64,000 bases of DNA from Patescibacteria group bacterium (GCA_023229665.1 JALNYW010000001.1:186001-250000), one strand, 5' to 3'. Shown: positions 8,468-16,809, counted from the stretch's first letter. The notes: generated by a model from the sequence alone, not told the origin. Translations and numbers: made by a program.

Positions 8468-9519
8468 TCGACGAGGTCTTCCGGCTTATCAATCATCAAC
8501 GGCTGTACGCCAAAACTCTGCTCGGTGATACGCGAAACGTCTTTGCCGATCTTTACGAATTCCTTTCCGGCCATATTGTATTGGTTCGAAGCCGTGCCGA
8601 GCGCACGCCCGATCGCGTCGTGTTTTTCCTGGTAGCTGAGTACGTGTTTTTGCAGCTCCCCTACGTAGCGACGGATTTCTTGCGCCTGTTCTTCAATCTT
8701 GAGCGCCTTCAAGCCCTGCAAGACCGTTTGCAGATACGCGGTGAAAGACGTCGGCGAGACGATGATCACATGCCATTTGCTCGCCGCACGCTGCAGGATA
8801 TTTTCCGTGTCATCCCCCACCTCGCCGATTTTATTGACCAGCAAATCGTAGTAAATCGCTTCATGCGGGATAAACATGAACGCGAAATCCATGGTCCCCT
8901 CCTCCGGACGCACGTATTTCGCCGTTTCCTTGATTCGGTTCTTCAAATCGTTTACGAACAGTTTTTCGTAACGGTCGCGCTCTTCCGGAGCTTCCGCTTC
9001 CACCAAGCGATTATAGTTTTCCAAGCTGAACTTGGAATCGATCGGGACGATTTTATCCTTGATGAACACCGCGGCATCCACGATCTCGCCGTCTTTGAAC
9101 GCGTACTGCATCTGGTATTGGTCCGGCGCAAAAACATTTTTTAACAACGTTTCAAGATAATATTCGCCCAAAATTCCGCGCTGTTTCGGATTGGTGAGGA
9201 TGCGCTGCAGGTTTTCGAGCTGTCCCGAAAAATTCAGCACCTGTTTATTCGTTTCTTCAATCTTGATGAGGCGTTCCGTCACGTCGCGCACGGCGCCGGT
9301 CATGTGATGGCTCGAGCTCTGTTGGTTACGCGTATTTTCGGACAGGGTTTTACGCATGTCCTGGTCCAGGGCTTCCAAGCGCTGTTGGAGCATGAGCATG
9401 GCCTGCGGGTCTATCCCGGGCTTCTGCTCCCCTCCCCGGCGCAGGATAAGCCAGGCTAAAAGCCCAAAACCCACGAGCAAAAGCAGGGAGACCGCAACAA
9501 GGGCGACGGGGTCGTTCAT
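8464..9519 (-). CDS. rmuC: RmuC-family DNA recombination protein
   Basis: Predicted nuclease-fold protein that limits inversions or recombination at repeats in E. coli. 351 residues from the ATG at 9519: a membrane anchor (residues 5-24, ALVAVSLLLLVGFGLLAWLI), a coiled-coil stretch rich in Gln and Glu, then the RmuC domain with NPKQRGILGEYYLETLL, PIDSKFSLENY and DFAFMFIPHEAIYYDLL. A further upstream ATG at 9600 adds a basic stretch unlike the family and is rejected. It lies divergently from the acidic gene at 9615. Confidence 0.92.
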   Translation of the reverse strand: MNDPVALVAVSLLLLVGFGLLAWLILRRGGEQKPGIDPQAMLMLQQRLEALDQDMRKTLSENTRNQQSSSHHMTGAVRDVTERLIKIEETNKQVLNFSGQLENLQRILTNPKQRGILGEYYLETLLKNVFAPDQYQMQYAFKDGEIVDAAVFIKDKIVPIDSKFSLENYNRLVEAEAPEERDRYEKLFVNDLKNRIKETAKYVRPEEGTMDFAFMFIPHEAIYYDLLVNKIGEVGDDTENILQRAASKWHVIIVSPTSFTAYLQTVLQGLKALKIEEQAQEIRRYVGELQKHVLSYQEKHDAIGRALGTASNQYNMAGKEFVKIGKDVSRITEQSFGVQPLMIDKPEDLVE

Positions 9520-9614
9520 GGTTGATATGATGGCTCCCCGACCTTCCCAAGGCAAGCCCCTCTTGCCAATCTTGTCACGCTGTTTTATCTTCGGACGCAT
9601 CCCCGAAAACGAAT

Positions 9615-9944
9615 ATGAGCAATCTCAATCTCACCACGGGTCCCTCAAGCTGGGACCGCGACATGCAGGGCCTCGATGAAGAGGAGTCAGAGAACCTGGC
9701 CGCTCTTGGCATGCATATCACCGGCAAAAACGATGACGATGATGATGACGACAAGAAAGACAAGGACGAAGAGGAAGACGAAGGTGGCGTCGAGAAAGCC
9801 GTAGGCGCCGAACCGGTGGCGGACGACGATGAGGAAGAGAAGAAAGATGAGCCGGAAGAGCTGGATGAATTGAAGGAATTGGACCGTCTTGCCAAAGTGT
9901 TAAAAGAAGATGACGAGCCCACGCTCGTTGACGAAGAAGAATAA
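9615..9944 (+). CDS. Highly acidic low-complexity protein
   Basis: 109 residues, nearly half Asp or Glu, with an uninterrupted run of seven Asp (GKNDDDDDDDKKDK) and a Glu/Leu-rich tail (EELDELKELDRLAKVLKEDD). Probably mostly disordered and soluble. No family is recognised; highly acidic small proteins can be chaperone-like or bind basic partners, but nothing here proves that. It starts at ATG 9615 without an obvious Shine-Dalgarno. A strong terminator follows at 9959. Confidence 0.6.
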   Translation: MSNLNLTTGPSSWDRDMQGLDEEESENLAALGMHITGKNDDDDDDDKKDKDEEEDEGGVEKAVGAEPVADDDEEEKKDEPEELDELKELDRLAKVLKEDDEPTLVDEEE

Positions 9945-9958
9945 AAGTGATAAAAGAA

Positions 9959-9992
9959 GGGCCGCACGACACACCGTCGAGCGGCCCTTTTT
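9959..9992 (+). terminator. Intrinsic terminator after the acidic gene
   Basis: GGGCCGC (9959-9965) and GCGGCCC (9981-9987) with a 15-base loop, then five T. It sits only 22 bases before the start of the next gene, so it could also act as an attenuator in that gene's leader. Confidence 0.85.
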
Positions 9993-10013
9993 CTCCTCTC
10001 ATACGGAGGTTTC

Positions 10014-10403
10014 ATGTCCGAGCTGGATCCCGTTCGCCGGCAGAGCGAACAGCTTTTGCGCGGCATCCTGCGCGACTTCGTCTTCGCCTTCCGCGGCCTG
10101 AGCCGCATCCAGATTCCCGCCGTGTCGGTTCGCGTCACCGATCGCCCGCAGGAAGGCTCCCCTGCCCTCCAGAAGGAGATGACGGTGACGCGGCAGGTGT
10201 TCGATGCCTTCGAGCACGCGGTGAATCGCGATGCGCAGACGTCTCCGGAGAATCCGGAACACCGCTACCTGCGCGTCAACAGCTTCGGGAATCCGAATCA
10301 TCCGTGGTTCGATATCTCGATCGAGGCCGGCGAGCGCGTCCTCATCTTCCGGGTGATCCGCGTCCACGGCATCGACCAGCTCTCTTCCGCCAAAGCCTCC
10401 TGA
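10014..10403 (+). CDS. Hypothetical protein, 129 residues
   Basis: Not recognised. The ATG at 10014 follows GGAGGT at 10005-10010. The sequence has an amphipathic N-terminal helix (SEQLLRGILRDFVFAFRGL), then probable beta structure ending HPWFDISIEAGERVLIFRVI. No signal peptide or membrane segment. Codons favour GAG, CTC and AAG; the stop codon lies inside the terminator hairpin. One of the solitary genes; its neighbours (acidic gene, nrdA) are not obviously related to it. Confidence 0.65.
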   Translation: MSELDPVRRQSEQLLRGILRDFVFAFRGLSRIQIPAVSVRVTDRPQEGSPALQKEMTVTRQVFDAFEHAVNRDAQTSPENPEHRYLRVNSFGNPNHPWFDISIEAGERVLIFRVIRVHGIDQLSSAKAS

Positions 10404-10421
10404 GGCCCCGGCGGATTTTTT
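10386..10421 (+). terminator. Terminator enclosing the stop codon of the 10014 gene
   Basis: Outer stem TCCGCC (10386-10391) and GGCGGA (10410-10415), inner CCT/AGG pairs around the TGA (10401-10403), then six T. Confidence 0.75.
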
Positions 10422-10428
10422 GTTTCCT

Positions 10429-12336
10429 TTATTGGCAAACCGCGCACTCTTCCGTGGCTACGTCGCGTTTGATGGATTGCGCGTCGATGCTCTCGGCCTG
10501 GATCGGCGAGGCGGAGCGGAGGTAATACAAACTCTTCACGCCGAGCTTCCATGCGAGCAAGTGCACTTCGTGCAGGTATTTGCCCGAGATCGGCGTCGGG
10601 AAGAAGAGATTGAGCGACTGCGCCTGGTCGATATACGGCTGGCGGTCGGCCGCCTGTTGGACGAGTTCGCGCATGTTCATTTCATACGGCGTGCGGAACA
10701 CGATGCGTTCTTCCGGCGTCAGCCCATCGAGGTTGAGCACGCTCCCCTTGTCCGCGATGATTTTCTTCCAAACATCCGTCGTATTCATCCCTTTGGACTC
10801 CAGAACTTTCACCAAGTGTTTATTCTTGTACAGGAAGCTGCCGGAAAGCGTCTTTTGCAAGAACGCATTGCCCGAAATCGGTTCGATGGACGGCGTTGCT
10901 TCATTGCAAATGAAGCTCGTCGAAGCCGTCGGTTGGATGCTCGTCACGTAGCTGTTGCGTCGCGTTCCGCCATCCAAGGGCAAGCCGCGCTCTTTGCCAA
11001 GGCGCTCCGAAGCGGCATTCGCATGCTTATAGATGGTGGAATAGATTTCCTTGTTGATATTGCGCGCCATGAGGCTTTCGAACGGCACCATCTTGCTCAT
11101 GAGATAGCCGTGATAGCCCATGGTTCCAAGTCCGATGGAACGCTCGTGCTTTACCGAGTTGATGGCTTTCTTGAATTCGATCGGGTCGGCCATCTCGCAG
11201 AAGGTCTCGAGGTTATTATCCAGGGCCGTCACGCAGTCATAGGTGATTTGTTCGATTTGACCCTTCCACTCTTCCCACTTTTCAATATTCAGGTTGCCCA
11301 AGCAGCAGACGGCCGTGCGCGTTTCGTCCGTCGGCAAAACGATTTCCGTGCAGAGGTTGCTTTGGCGCACGAAGAGACCCTTGTCCTTGTGGTGCTGCGG
11401 GCGCGCATTGTTCACCGTGTCGATAAACAGGAGGTACGGCTCCCCCGTTTCCGCACGCATAGTCAGGATTTTGCGCCAGATATCCTGCGCGTTCAATTTC
11501 TTCGTGACGATTTTATAATGCGGATCAATCAAATCGTATTCGCGGTTTTCTTCCACGGCTTTCATGAATTCATCCGTGATCACGATGCCGTTATTGATGT
11601 TCAAGCACTTGCGGTCGATGTCGCCGCCCGTCGGCTTGCGGATTTCCAAAAAGTCTTCGATGTCCGGGTGGTCGATGCGGAGATAGGCGGCCGCGGCCCC
11701 GCGGCGCGTCGAGTTGCGAGAAACCGCGATGGTGGCCGAGTCCATGATCTTCAGGAACGGGATCACGCCCGATGACTTCAAGCCCGAAGCCTGGAGCGCC
11801 GCGTTCTGGCCGCGTAATTGCGACCAGTCCGTGCCGATGCCGCCGCCATATTTCGCCAGGAAGGCGTTTTCACGGTAAATCTCGAAAATCCCCTCCAAGG
11901 TGTCCGGAACGGTGTTCAGGAAGCAGGAAATCGGCAATCCTTTGCTCGTGCCGATATTCATCATGGTCGGCGTGGCCGGGATGTACCAACAACGCGTCAT
12001 GTAGTCGTACAGGCGCTGGGCCAAGGGTGCGTCTCCCCGGCAAAGGCCGGTGGCAACGCGCGCATAAAACTCCTGCAGGTCTTCGCAGATGTGGCCGTCC
12101 TTATCTTTCAGGAAATACCGGTCTTGGAGGTTTTCCAATCCGAAGTATGTGGCCAGCTTTTCAAATTCATCCGTTTTTTTGATGCCTTCGTGGATGGCGC
12201 GGTCTGTCGTGTAATGCGGGCAGTCCCAGCTGCGTTTGCCGGCCGTTTTTTGCTTGATTTCGGCCAGCAGCATGTCGCGTGCGGCATCAAGGTCGTTGTT
12301 GGAGAGGGCGTCAATGACGTTGGAGTAAGTCGCCAT
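10429..12336 (-). CDS. nrdA: Ribonucleoside-diphosphate reductase, alpha (large) subunit
   Basis: Catalytic subunit of class I ribonucleotide reductase, making dNDPs. 635 residues. The redox and catalytic residues are all visible: C138 (PISCFLN), N327-C329-E331 (SNLCTEI), C344/C345 (AVCCLGN), the radical-transfer tyrosines Y604-Y605 (SLYYLRSAS) and the C-terminal shuttle cysteines C631 and C634 (EECAVCQ). The N terminus is short, so the ATP-cone that controls overall activity appears absent. It follows nrdB by 36 bases in the operon TSCPD-nrdB-nrdA under NrdR-like boxes. Confidence 0.97.
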   Translation of the reverse strand: MATYSNVIDALSNNDLDAARDMLLAEIKQKTAGKRSWDCPHYTTDRAIHEGIKKTDEFEKLATYFGLENLQDRYFLKDKDGHICEDLQEFYARVATGLCRGDAPLAQRLYDYMTRCWYIPATPTMMNIGTSKGLPISCFLNTVPDTLEGIFEIYRENAFLAKYGGGIGTDWSQLRGQNAALQASGLKSSGVIPFLKIMDSATIAVSRNSTRRGAAAAYLRIDHPDIEDFLEIRKPTGGDIDRKCLNINNGIVITDEFMKAVEENREYDLIDPHYKIVTKKLNAQDIWRKILTMRAETGEPYLLFIDTVNNARPQHHKDKGLFVRQSNLCTEIVLPTDETRTAVCCLGNLNIEKWEEWKGQIEQITYDCVTALDNNLETFCEMADPIEFKKAINSVKHERSIGLGTMGYHGYLMSKMVPFESLMARNINKEIYSTIYKHANAASERLGKERGLPLDGGTRRNSYVTSIQPTASTSFICNEATPSIEPISGNAFLQKTLSGSFLYKNKHLVKVLESKGMNTTDVWKKIIADKGSVLNLDGLTPEERIVFRTPYEMNMRELVQQAADRQPYIDQAQSLNLFFPTPISGKYLHEVHLLAWKLGVKSLYYLRSASPIQAESIDAQSIKRDVATEECAVCQ

Positions 12337-12372
12337 AAGGTTCGAGTGGGGAGAAAAGGGTTTTTGTTTGGT

Positions 12373-13335
12373 TTACCAGTCGGCTACGACCGCGCCTTTG
12401 GCGTATTCCGTGGCGCGATTTTCGAAGAAGTTCGTATGCTCCTTCGCGTTGACCATCACGTCGAGCCAAGCCAAGGGGTTTTGTACGTTATAAATCTTAT
12501 CAAGTCCCAGATCATTTAACTTCTTGTCTGCTGTGTATCTGACGTAGCTTTTCACATCCTCCGGCTTGAGTCCCGGTACCGCTCCCATGGCGAAGCAGGT
12601 ATCAATGAAGTGGTCTTCCAGTCTCACCATGTCCTCACACGCTCGATAGAGAGTTCGTCTTAGCTCATCCGTCCAAATGTGTTTGTTTTCGTTCACCAGA
12701 GTTCGGAATAGATGGCAGACGCCTTGACTATGGAGTGTTTCATCACGGATGCTCCACGTGACGATTTGTCCAACGCCCTTGAGCTTTCCCATGCGGGGGA
12801 AGTTCATCAGAATGGCGAAACTCGAGAACAAGCTCACACCTTCCATAAAACCGCCGAAAACAGCGAGGTTGATGGCGAGCTCTTCTACTGAATGCACGTC
12901 AAACGTCTGAATATACTGATACTTATTGCGCATCGCCTCGAATTCCAAGAAAGCGCTGTACTCTTTTTCAGGCAGACCTAACGAGTCATTTAAATAAGAG
13001 TAAGCCCAGACATGAACGCTCTCCATAGCTGCAAAAGCTGAGAGCATCATTTTAATTTCCGGTTTTGGAAACGCCGGGATCAACTTACTATTATAGTTAT
13101 TGTTGACTTCAATATCGCCTTGCGTGAAGAAGCGCAGGATCTGCATTACGAGATTTTTTTCTTCAGGTGACAATTTAAAACGGTAATCAGAAATATCTGA
13201 TTCCATCGGAACTTCGATCGGCATCCAGTGAGCCTGGTTTTGCTTCTGAAAAAACTCAAAAAATTGCGGATACTCAAACGGACGGTAGAACGGCCGGTAA
13301 GTAAGTAGGGGGCAGGCGCCAAAGAGCGGAGTCAT
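12373..13335 (-). CDS. nrdB: Ribonucleoside-diphosphate reductase, beta (small) subunit
   Basis: Radical-generating subunit, 320 residues from ATG 13335; the longer frame overlaps the upstream gene and is rejected. Metal ligands fit the R2 pattern: D74 (TQGDIEV), E105 and H108 (MESVHVW), E165 (GGFMEGV), E199 and H202 (RDETLHS). Y112, in ESVHVWAY, takes the place of the E. coli radical tyrosine, so this should be a tyrosyl-radical enzyme rather than class Ic. It starts 13 bases after the TSCPD gene and precedes nrdA. Confidence 0.97.
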   Translation of the reverse strand: MTPLFGACPLLTYRPFYRPFEYPQFFEFFQKQNQAHWMPIEVPMESDISDYRFKLSPEEKNLVMQILRFFTQGDIEVNNNYNSKLIPAFPKPEIKMMLSAFAAMESVHVWAYSYLNDSLGLPEKEYSAFLEFEAMRNKYQYIQTFDVHSVEELAINLAVFGGFMEGVSLFSSFAILMNFPRMGKLKGVGQIVTWSIRDETLHSQGVCHLFRTLVNENKHIWTDELRRTLYRACEDMVRLEDHFIDTCFAMGAVPGLKPEDVKSYVRYTADKKLNDLGLDKIYNVQNPLAWLDVMVNAKEHTNFFENRATEYAKGAVVADW

Positions 13336-13348
13336 ACGTGTCCCCTGC

Positions 13349-13873
13349 TTACGAGGGCTGGCCGTCCAAGCGCGACAAGAATGACGGCGTCGGCTGGTAG
13401 GCCGGCGGAATGGTGTTTTGGCGGGGAGTTTCGACCGGAGCAAAGCTGCCGGTGGTTTCCTGGTACATCCCGATGCTCTGGCGGTCCTCCGGGGAGAGGA
13501 ATTTCAATGCCAACCAGCGGAACACGTAGTCCACGATGGATTTGGCTTGCGGGATGTTCGGATTTTGGGTCACGCCGGACGGTTCATAGCGCGCGTGGAC
13601 GTACTTGTTGCAAAGGACTTTCAGCGGCACGCCGTATTGCAAGCCGATGGAGATCGCGGTCGCGAAGGAATCGATCAATCCGGCAATGGCGCTGCCCTCC
13701 TTGGTCAGGGTTACGAAAATTTCGCCCGGCTGGCCGTCTTCATAAAGACCGACGGTCAAGTACCCCTCGCAGGGGCCGACTTGGAATTTGTGGGTGATGG
13801 CTTTGCGTTCGTCGGCGAGTCTGCGTCGGCGCGGCACGAAGGCATCGCCCGAGGTCATGGGATTCGGGGTCAT
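13349..13873 (-). CDS. Stand-alone TSCPD domain protein (NrdJ C-terminal-like)
   Basis: 174 residues from ATG 13873; a GTG at 13879 is the alternative. It matches the C-terminal region of class II (B12-dependent) ribonucleotide reductase: YLTVGLYEDGQPGEIFVTL, GSAIAGLIDSFATAISIGLQ, CNKYVHARYEPSG and AKSIVDYVFRWLALKF. The catalytic barrel is missing, so it is not an RNR on its own. It is the first gene of the class I RNR operon, which suggests an accessory or regulatory role for nrdAB. This is inference from position. Confidence 0.85.
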   Translation of the reverse strand: MTPNPMTSGDAFVPRRRRLADERKAITHKFQVGPCEGYLTVGLYEDGQPGEIFVTLTKEGSAIAGLIDSFATAISIGLQYGVPLKVLCNKYVHARYEPSGVTQNPNIPQAKSIVDYVFRWLALKFLSPEDRQSIGMYQETTGSFAPVETPRQNTIPPAYQPTPSFLSRLDGQPS

Positions 13874-14066
13874 AGTCACGATCTAGAAAATTATCAAGAC
13901 AAAGCGATCCGGACCGGAGGATTCACCGGATCGTGACGAAGAAGGTGTTGAAAGCCTTGGGCGCTCCCCGATCCCCTCCATCTGTCCGAACCGGAGTTCA
14001 GACATTCGCGTGATGATGGAGAATCGTTGAGATGACCCGGCCACTACATCTAGTGGTCCAAATCGG
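13874..14066 (-). promoter_or_regulatory. Long structured leader of the nrd operon
   Basis: About 190 bases from the predicted start near 14060 to the first gene. It contains the hairpin GATCCGG (13906-13912) with CCGGATC (13926-13932) and no recognisable coding sequence. A GATAAT about 16 bases before ATG 13873 could be a second, short-leader promoter. No known riboswitch consensus is identified. Confidence 0.4.
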
Positions 14067-14088
14067 ATTATACCACAAGATGTAGTAG
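14041..14088 (-). promoter_or_regulatory. Two NrdR-like boxes flanking a TATAAT promoter
   Basis: Box 1 is CCACTACATCTAGTGG (14041-14056), box 2 is CCACAAGATGTAGTAG (14073-14088). Both resemble the NrdR consensus and are 32 bases apart start to start, the three-turn spacing typical of NrdR pairs. Between them, on the minus strand, lies TATAAT (14072-14067), with TTGCTC (14097-14092) 19 bases upstream. NrdR, an ATP/dATP-sensing repressor, would block this promoter. Confidence 0.8.
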
Positions 14089-14138
14089 TCGGAGCAACTC
14101 CGTGAAATCCTTAGAAAAATGGGATTTTTTTGTGTCCG

Positions 14139-14147
14139 TGTGGATAA
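14139..14147 (-). promoter_or_regulatory. DnaA-box match TTATCCACA near the nrd promoter
   Basis: Exact nine-base DnaA box on the minus strand, about 50 bases upstream of the nrd -35. DnaA is known to act on nrdAB in E. coli; a single box is only suggestive. Confidence 0.35.
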
Positions 14148-14149
14148 AC

Positions 14150-14731
14150 TTAGAAGCCGAGCGACAGGTTGATCGCCGAGCGCTGCGCCGGTTCCGGCGG
14201 TTCGAGCGGCAACGGAATGTCCTGCTTCTGGCCTTGGCGGTTGTTATAAGAAACAAAGGCGTTTTGAAGGGCGTGTTCGTACACGTCTTTCGTGACTTTT
14301 ACGTCCTGCAAACAATACTCCCTCAGTTTATCAAGTTCGCCGTTGCGCCAGTACTCCACGGCCATCAGGCCGTGGCCGGACTTCCCTACTCCGAGCGTGG
14401 CTTGGGCGACGTCATCAAGCTTGATGCGGAAGCCAAGGCGCTTTTCGATCTCGACCAAAAGGTCGACGGTCGGCAAACGCATGATGTCCCCCGTGTAATA
14501 GGTTTGCAAGCACGGATAGTCAAACCCGATCAGGTTATATCCGATCACCCGGTCGGCCCGTTCCAGGCGCGGCCAGAGCTTTGGCAAATCTTGCTCAAAA
14601 AAGCCCTCATACGTATCCGTTTCGTAAAAATAACAGCCGACAAAAGAGACTTTGAGCAAGGACGGGTTATAGGCTCCCACGTCCTGAAACGTGTTCTGGG
14701 TCTCGATGTCGAGGACAACTTCACGTCGCAT
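14150..14731 (-). CDS. Predicted DnaQ-like 3'-5' exonuclease
   Basis: 193 residues from ATG 14731. DEDD fold: D8-E10 in VVLDIETQN, the second Asp in VIGYNLIGFDYP, and the C-terminal Asp pair region EYCLQDVKVTKDVYEHA. This matches the stand-alone exonucleases related to the PolB proofreading or RNase H-like domain. It probably trims nucleic acids in repair; the substrate is unknown. It stands upstream of the nrd operon on the same strand, separated by about 270 bases with the NrdR-like promoter. Confidence 0.82.
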   Translation of the reverse strand: MRREVVLDIETQNTFQDVGAYNPSLLKVSFVGCYFYETDTYEGFFEQDLPKLWPRLERADRVIGYNLIGFDYPCLQTYYTGDIMRLPTVDLLVEIEKRLGFRIKLDDVAQATLGVGKSGHGLMAVEYWRNGELDKLREYCLQDVKVTKDVYEHALQNAFVSYNNRQGQKQDIPLPLEPPEPAQRSAINLSLGF

Positions 14732-14786
14732 AAATCGTCCGCAAGGGTAACATACCATTTGAGGATACGGAACCGTGGCGAAACCC

Positions 14787-14828
14787 TTGATTTTTCCCGG
14801 TTTCCATGCTTTCCTCTCCTCCGGAGGT
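14787..14828 (+). promoter_or_regulatory. Upstream element and Shine-Dalgarno of the 14834 gene
   Basis: TTGATTTTTCCCGG at 14787-14800 is identical in 14 bases to the minus-strand promoter region at 57449-57436. The -10 is poor here. GGAGGT at 14823-14828 precedes ATG 14834. Confidence 0.45.
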
Positions 14829-14833
14829 GTTCC

Positions 14834-15631
14834 ATGGACAAATCAACTTCCCAGGCTTCGAAGTCTCCGCTGATCCTGCTGCTGTGCGCCCAGTTCTCGA
14901 CTCACGAGGCCCGCCTGGCCTTCGAGAACCTCTTGCGTACGGCCCGCGTCGTCATCGAGGAGGCGACTTACCGCTTCCTCGACCCGCGCAACCGCGCGCC
15001 CGCGTACATCCACACGTGGCTGCGCGAGCAGACGCGTCACTGGGACGGGCCGCTCGTCCTCTTCTTCGCCGCCAACGGGGATGATCCCCTCCAGGCCGCG
15101 TCGAAGATCGGGACGCTCGACCAATTCATTCCGCATGTGCGCGTGGCCCGCAAGGTCCTCCTGCTCGACCAGGGGCAACTGGACCCGCCCCACGCCATTC
15201 AAGGTTACACGTCCTTCGATGGCGAAGGACGCCCGGCACAGAAGCCGCTCTTCCTGATGCGGCTCGGGGATTCTTACGAGTTCGAGACGGCCCGTGCGCT
15301 GGGGAATTTCCTCGGCACGCGTGATCGGCCCCGCGCTCCCACCGAGACCCTGCTCGCCGTTCGCGGCGAAGAGCCTGGTGTCCCCTCGAGGCCGGAACGC
15401 GGCGATCAGACGCTGCAGGCCTTCGCCCTCGAAGACCCCAAGACGGGCCAGATGAGGGCGGTTCCCGCGCGTCGGGACTCTGCCGTCATCGAGGCGGTAC
15501 GGCTCGGTTCGGGGCGTCCCGATCCTCGCGCCGATCCCGAAGACGACCGGGAAACCATCCCTCCCCTGCCCGGTGTCGGTCCGGCCGACGTTCCTTCTCG
15601 GGTCCGCGAGGATCCTACCCAGCCCAAGTGA
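14834..15631 (+). CDS. Hypothetical protein, 265 residues
   Basis: Not recognised. The ATG at 14834 is set by GGAGGT five bases upstream; the frame is open further upstream but only as antisense to the exonuclease. The N-terminal half looks globular, alternating strands and helices (SPLILLLCAQFSTHEARLAF, GPLVLFFAANGDD, ARKVLLLDQGQ). Residues after about 170 are Pro/Arg/Asp-rich and probably disordered. No signal peptide. Codons favour GAG, CTC and AAG; the stop TGA is in the terminator loop. A nucleotide- or phosphate-binding fold is possible but unproven. Confidence 0.65.
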   Translation: MDKSTSQASKSPLILLLCAQFSTHEARLAFENLLRTARVVIEEATYRFLDPRNRAPAYIHTWLREQTRHWDGPLVLFFAANGDDPLQAASKIGTLDQFIPHVRVARKVLLLDQGQLDPPHAIQGYTSFDGEGRPAQKPLFLMRLGDSYEFETARALGNFLGTRDRPRAPTETLLAVRGEEPGVPSRPERGDQTLQAFALEDPKTGQMRAVPARRDSAVIEAVRLGSGRPDPRADPEDDRETIPPLPGVGPADVPSRVREDPTQPK

Positions 15632-15649
15632 TAACTTGGGCTCTTTTTT
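15622..15649 (+). terminator. Terminator with stop codon in its loop
   Basis: GCCCAAG (15622-15628), loop TGATAA, CTTGGGC (15635-15641), then TCTTTTTT. The TGA of the 14834 gene opens the loop. Its end abuts the TATGAT (15649-15654) of the protease promoter. Confidence 0.9.
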
Positions 15650-15666
15650 ATGATAAAGTAATCGTC

Positions 15667-16809
15667 ATGTTCCCGCGCTCGTTGGCGTATCTATTTTGCC
15701 TGTTGTTTTTGATGATGGGACCGATTTCCCTCCGCGCCCAGACGAATGCCGTCACGGAGGCGCGTAAAGCCGTCGTATTGGTGGTTTGTGCGGACCGTCA
15801 GGGCACGGGCAGCGTCATCAATGGAGCTGAAGGCTATGTGCTCACAAACGGACATGTGGCGCTGGATGCCGACACGGGCGTTCTCGCCGATGATTGTGAA
15901 ATCGCGTTCGCGAACGATGAAGGCCGTCCCACTTCTTTTTATCATGCATCAATCGTTCGGGCCGTTTTTAATAACCAGCTCAATCAAGACTTCGCCATTT
16001 TGAAAATCGGAACCCCGAGCGGTCCGGTGAGCGTGAGGCCGCCATTCCCCTCTCTTCAGACCAACGAATTCACGAAACGCGGCGACGTGATCTATGTGCT
16101 TGGATATTCGGCTCCCCGCGATTTTCTCTCGATCCGCGAAGGGCATATCTTGGATTATGAAAGTGGATTCATAAAAGTTGACGTCGTTATCGCGCCGGGT
16201 GATTCGGGCGGCGCCGCCCTTGATCCCATCGGGTTTCTTTTTGGTGTTCCGACGCGCATCGTGACGCTCACGTCCGAAACGGGAACGGAGACCACGGATT
16301 ATGAATTAGTGGATGTCCGCGCGGTCATGAACTGGCTTGATACCTATGGTCCGTTTGAGCATGACAAATTTTTCACCCATGAGAATTACGCCGTCTACCA
16401 CCAGAATGCCGCGTTTGTAAGCCAAGAGAATCTGGGTTGCGTGGCCGTGGGCCGCGCGCCAACCATTTCATCCGTCTATTGCTTGAACGCTGATGGAACT
16501 CGTTTCGCTTTTCCAACCGACAATACCTATTTTTCCTGGTTTTCGGATTTTACGAACGTAGAGATTTTCAGCCTGGATACGATTTCCAGCTATCGCTTAA
16601 CAAGAAATGTCACGTTCAAGCCCGGGACTCTGGTGAAAGTCGCGACCTCTCCGCACGTCTTCGTGGTCGTGGACGCCTTCGGGACATTGCGTTGGATCCC
16701 TTCCGAGCAAAAAGCCGTAGAACTGTGGGGACCGGCTTGGGCGGGATTGGTCCGCGACGTGCCGGATGAGTTCTGGACCAATTACAAAATCGGACAGCCG
16801 TTGGAATGA
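15667..16809 (+). CDS. Secreted trypsin-like serine protease with C-terminal surface domain
   Basis: 380 residues from ATG 15667; TATGAT ends 12 bases upstream, so the leader is very short. A signal peptide covers residues 1-25 (ends SLRAQ). The catalytic triad of the HtrA/trypsin fold is visible: H63 (LTNGHVAL), D108 (NQDFAILKIG) and S180 (APGDSGGAA). There is no PDZ domain. Residues from about 250 form a different module ending FGTLRWIPSEQKAVELWG and VPDEFWTNYKIG, a tail I associate with surface proteins of CPR bacteria. It probably acts outside the membrane on unknown proteins. Confidence 0.85.
   Translation: MFPRSLAYLFCLLFLMMGPISLRAQTNAVTEARKAVVLVVCADRQGTGSVINGAEGYVLTNGHVALDADTGVLADDCEIAFANDEGRPTSFYHASIVRAVFNNQLNQDFAILKIGTPSGPVSVRPPFPSLQTNEFTKRGDVIYVLGYSAPRDFLSIREGHILDYESGFIKVDVVIAPGDSGGAALDPIGFLFGVPTRIVTLTSETGTETTDYELVDVRAVMNWLDTYGPFEHDKFFTHENYAVYHQNAAFVSQENLGCVAVGRAPTISSVYCLNADGTRFAFPTDNTYFSWFSDFTNVEIFSLDTISSYRLTRNVTFKPGTLVKVATSPHVFVVVDAFGTLRWIPSEQKAVELWGPAWAGLVRDVPDEFWTNYKIGQPLE

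Noticed and set aside
9947..10525. Plus-strand frame overlapping the 10014 gene
   Set aside because: It runs through two terminators and has no start signal; the 10014 frame has GGAGGT and a stop in its terminator.
10420..11775. Long open frame antisense to nrdA
   Set aside because: nrdA has every catalytic residue on the opposite strand; the frame has no recognisable domain.
14102..14833. Upstream extension of the 14834 gene
   Set aside because: It is antisense to the exonuclease and passes the promoter; GGAGGT marks the start at 14834.
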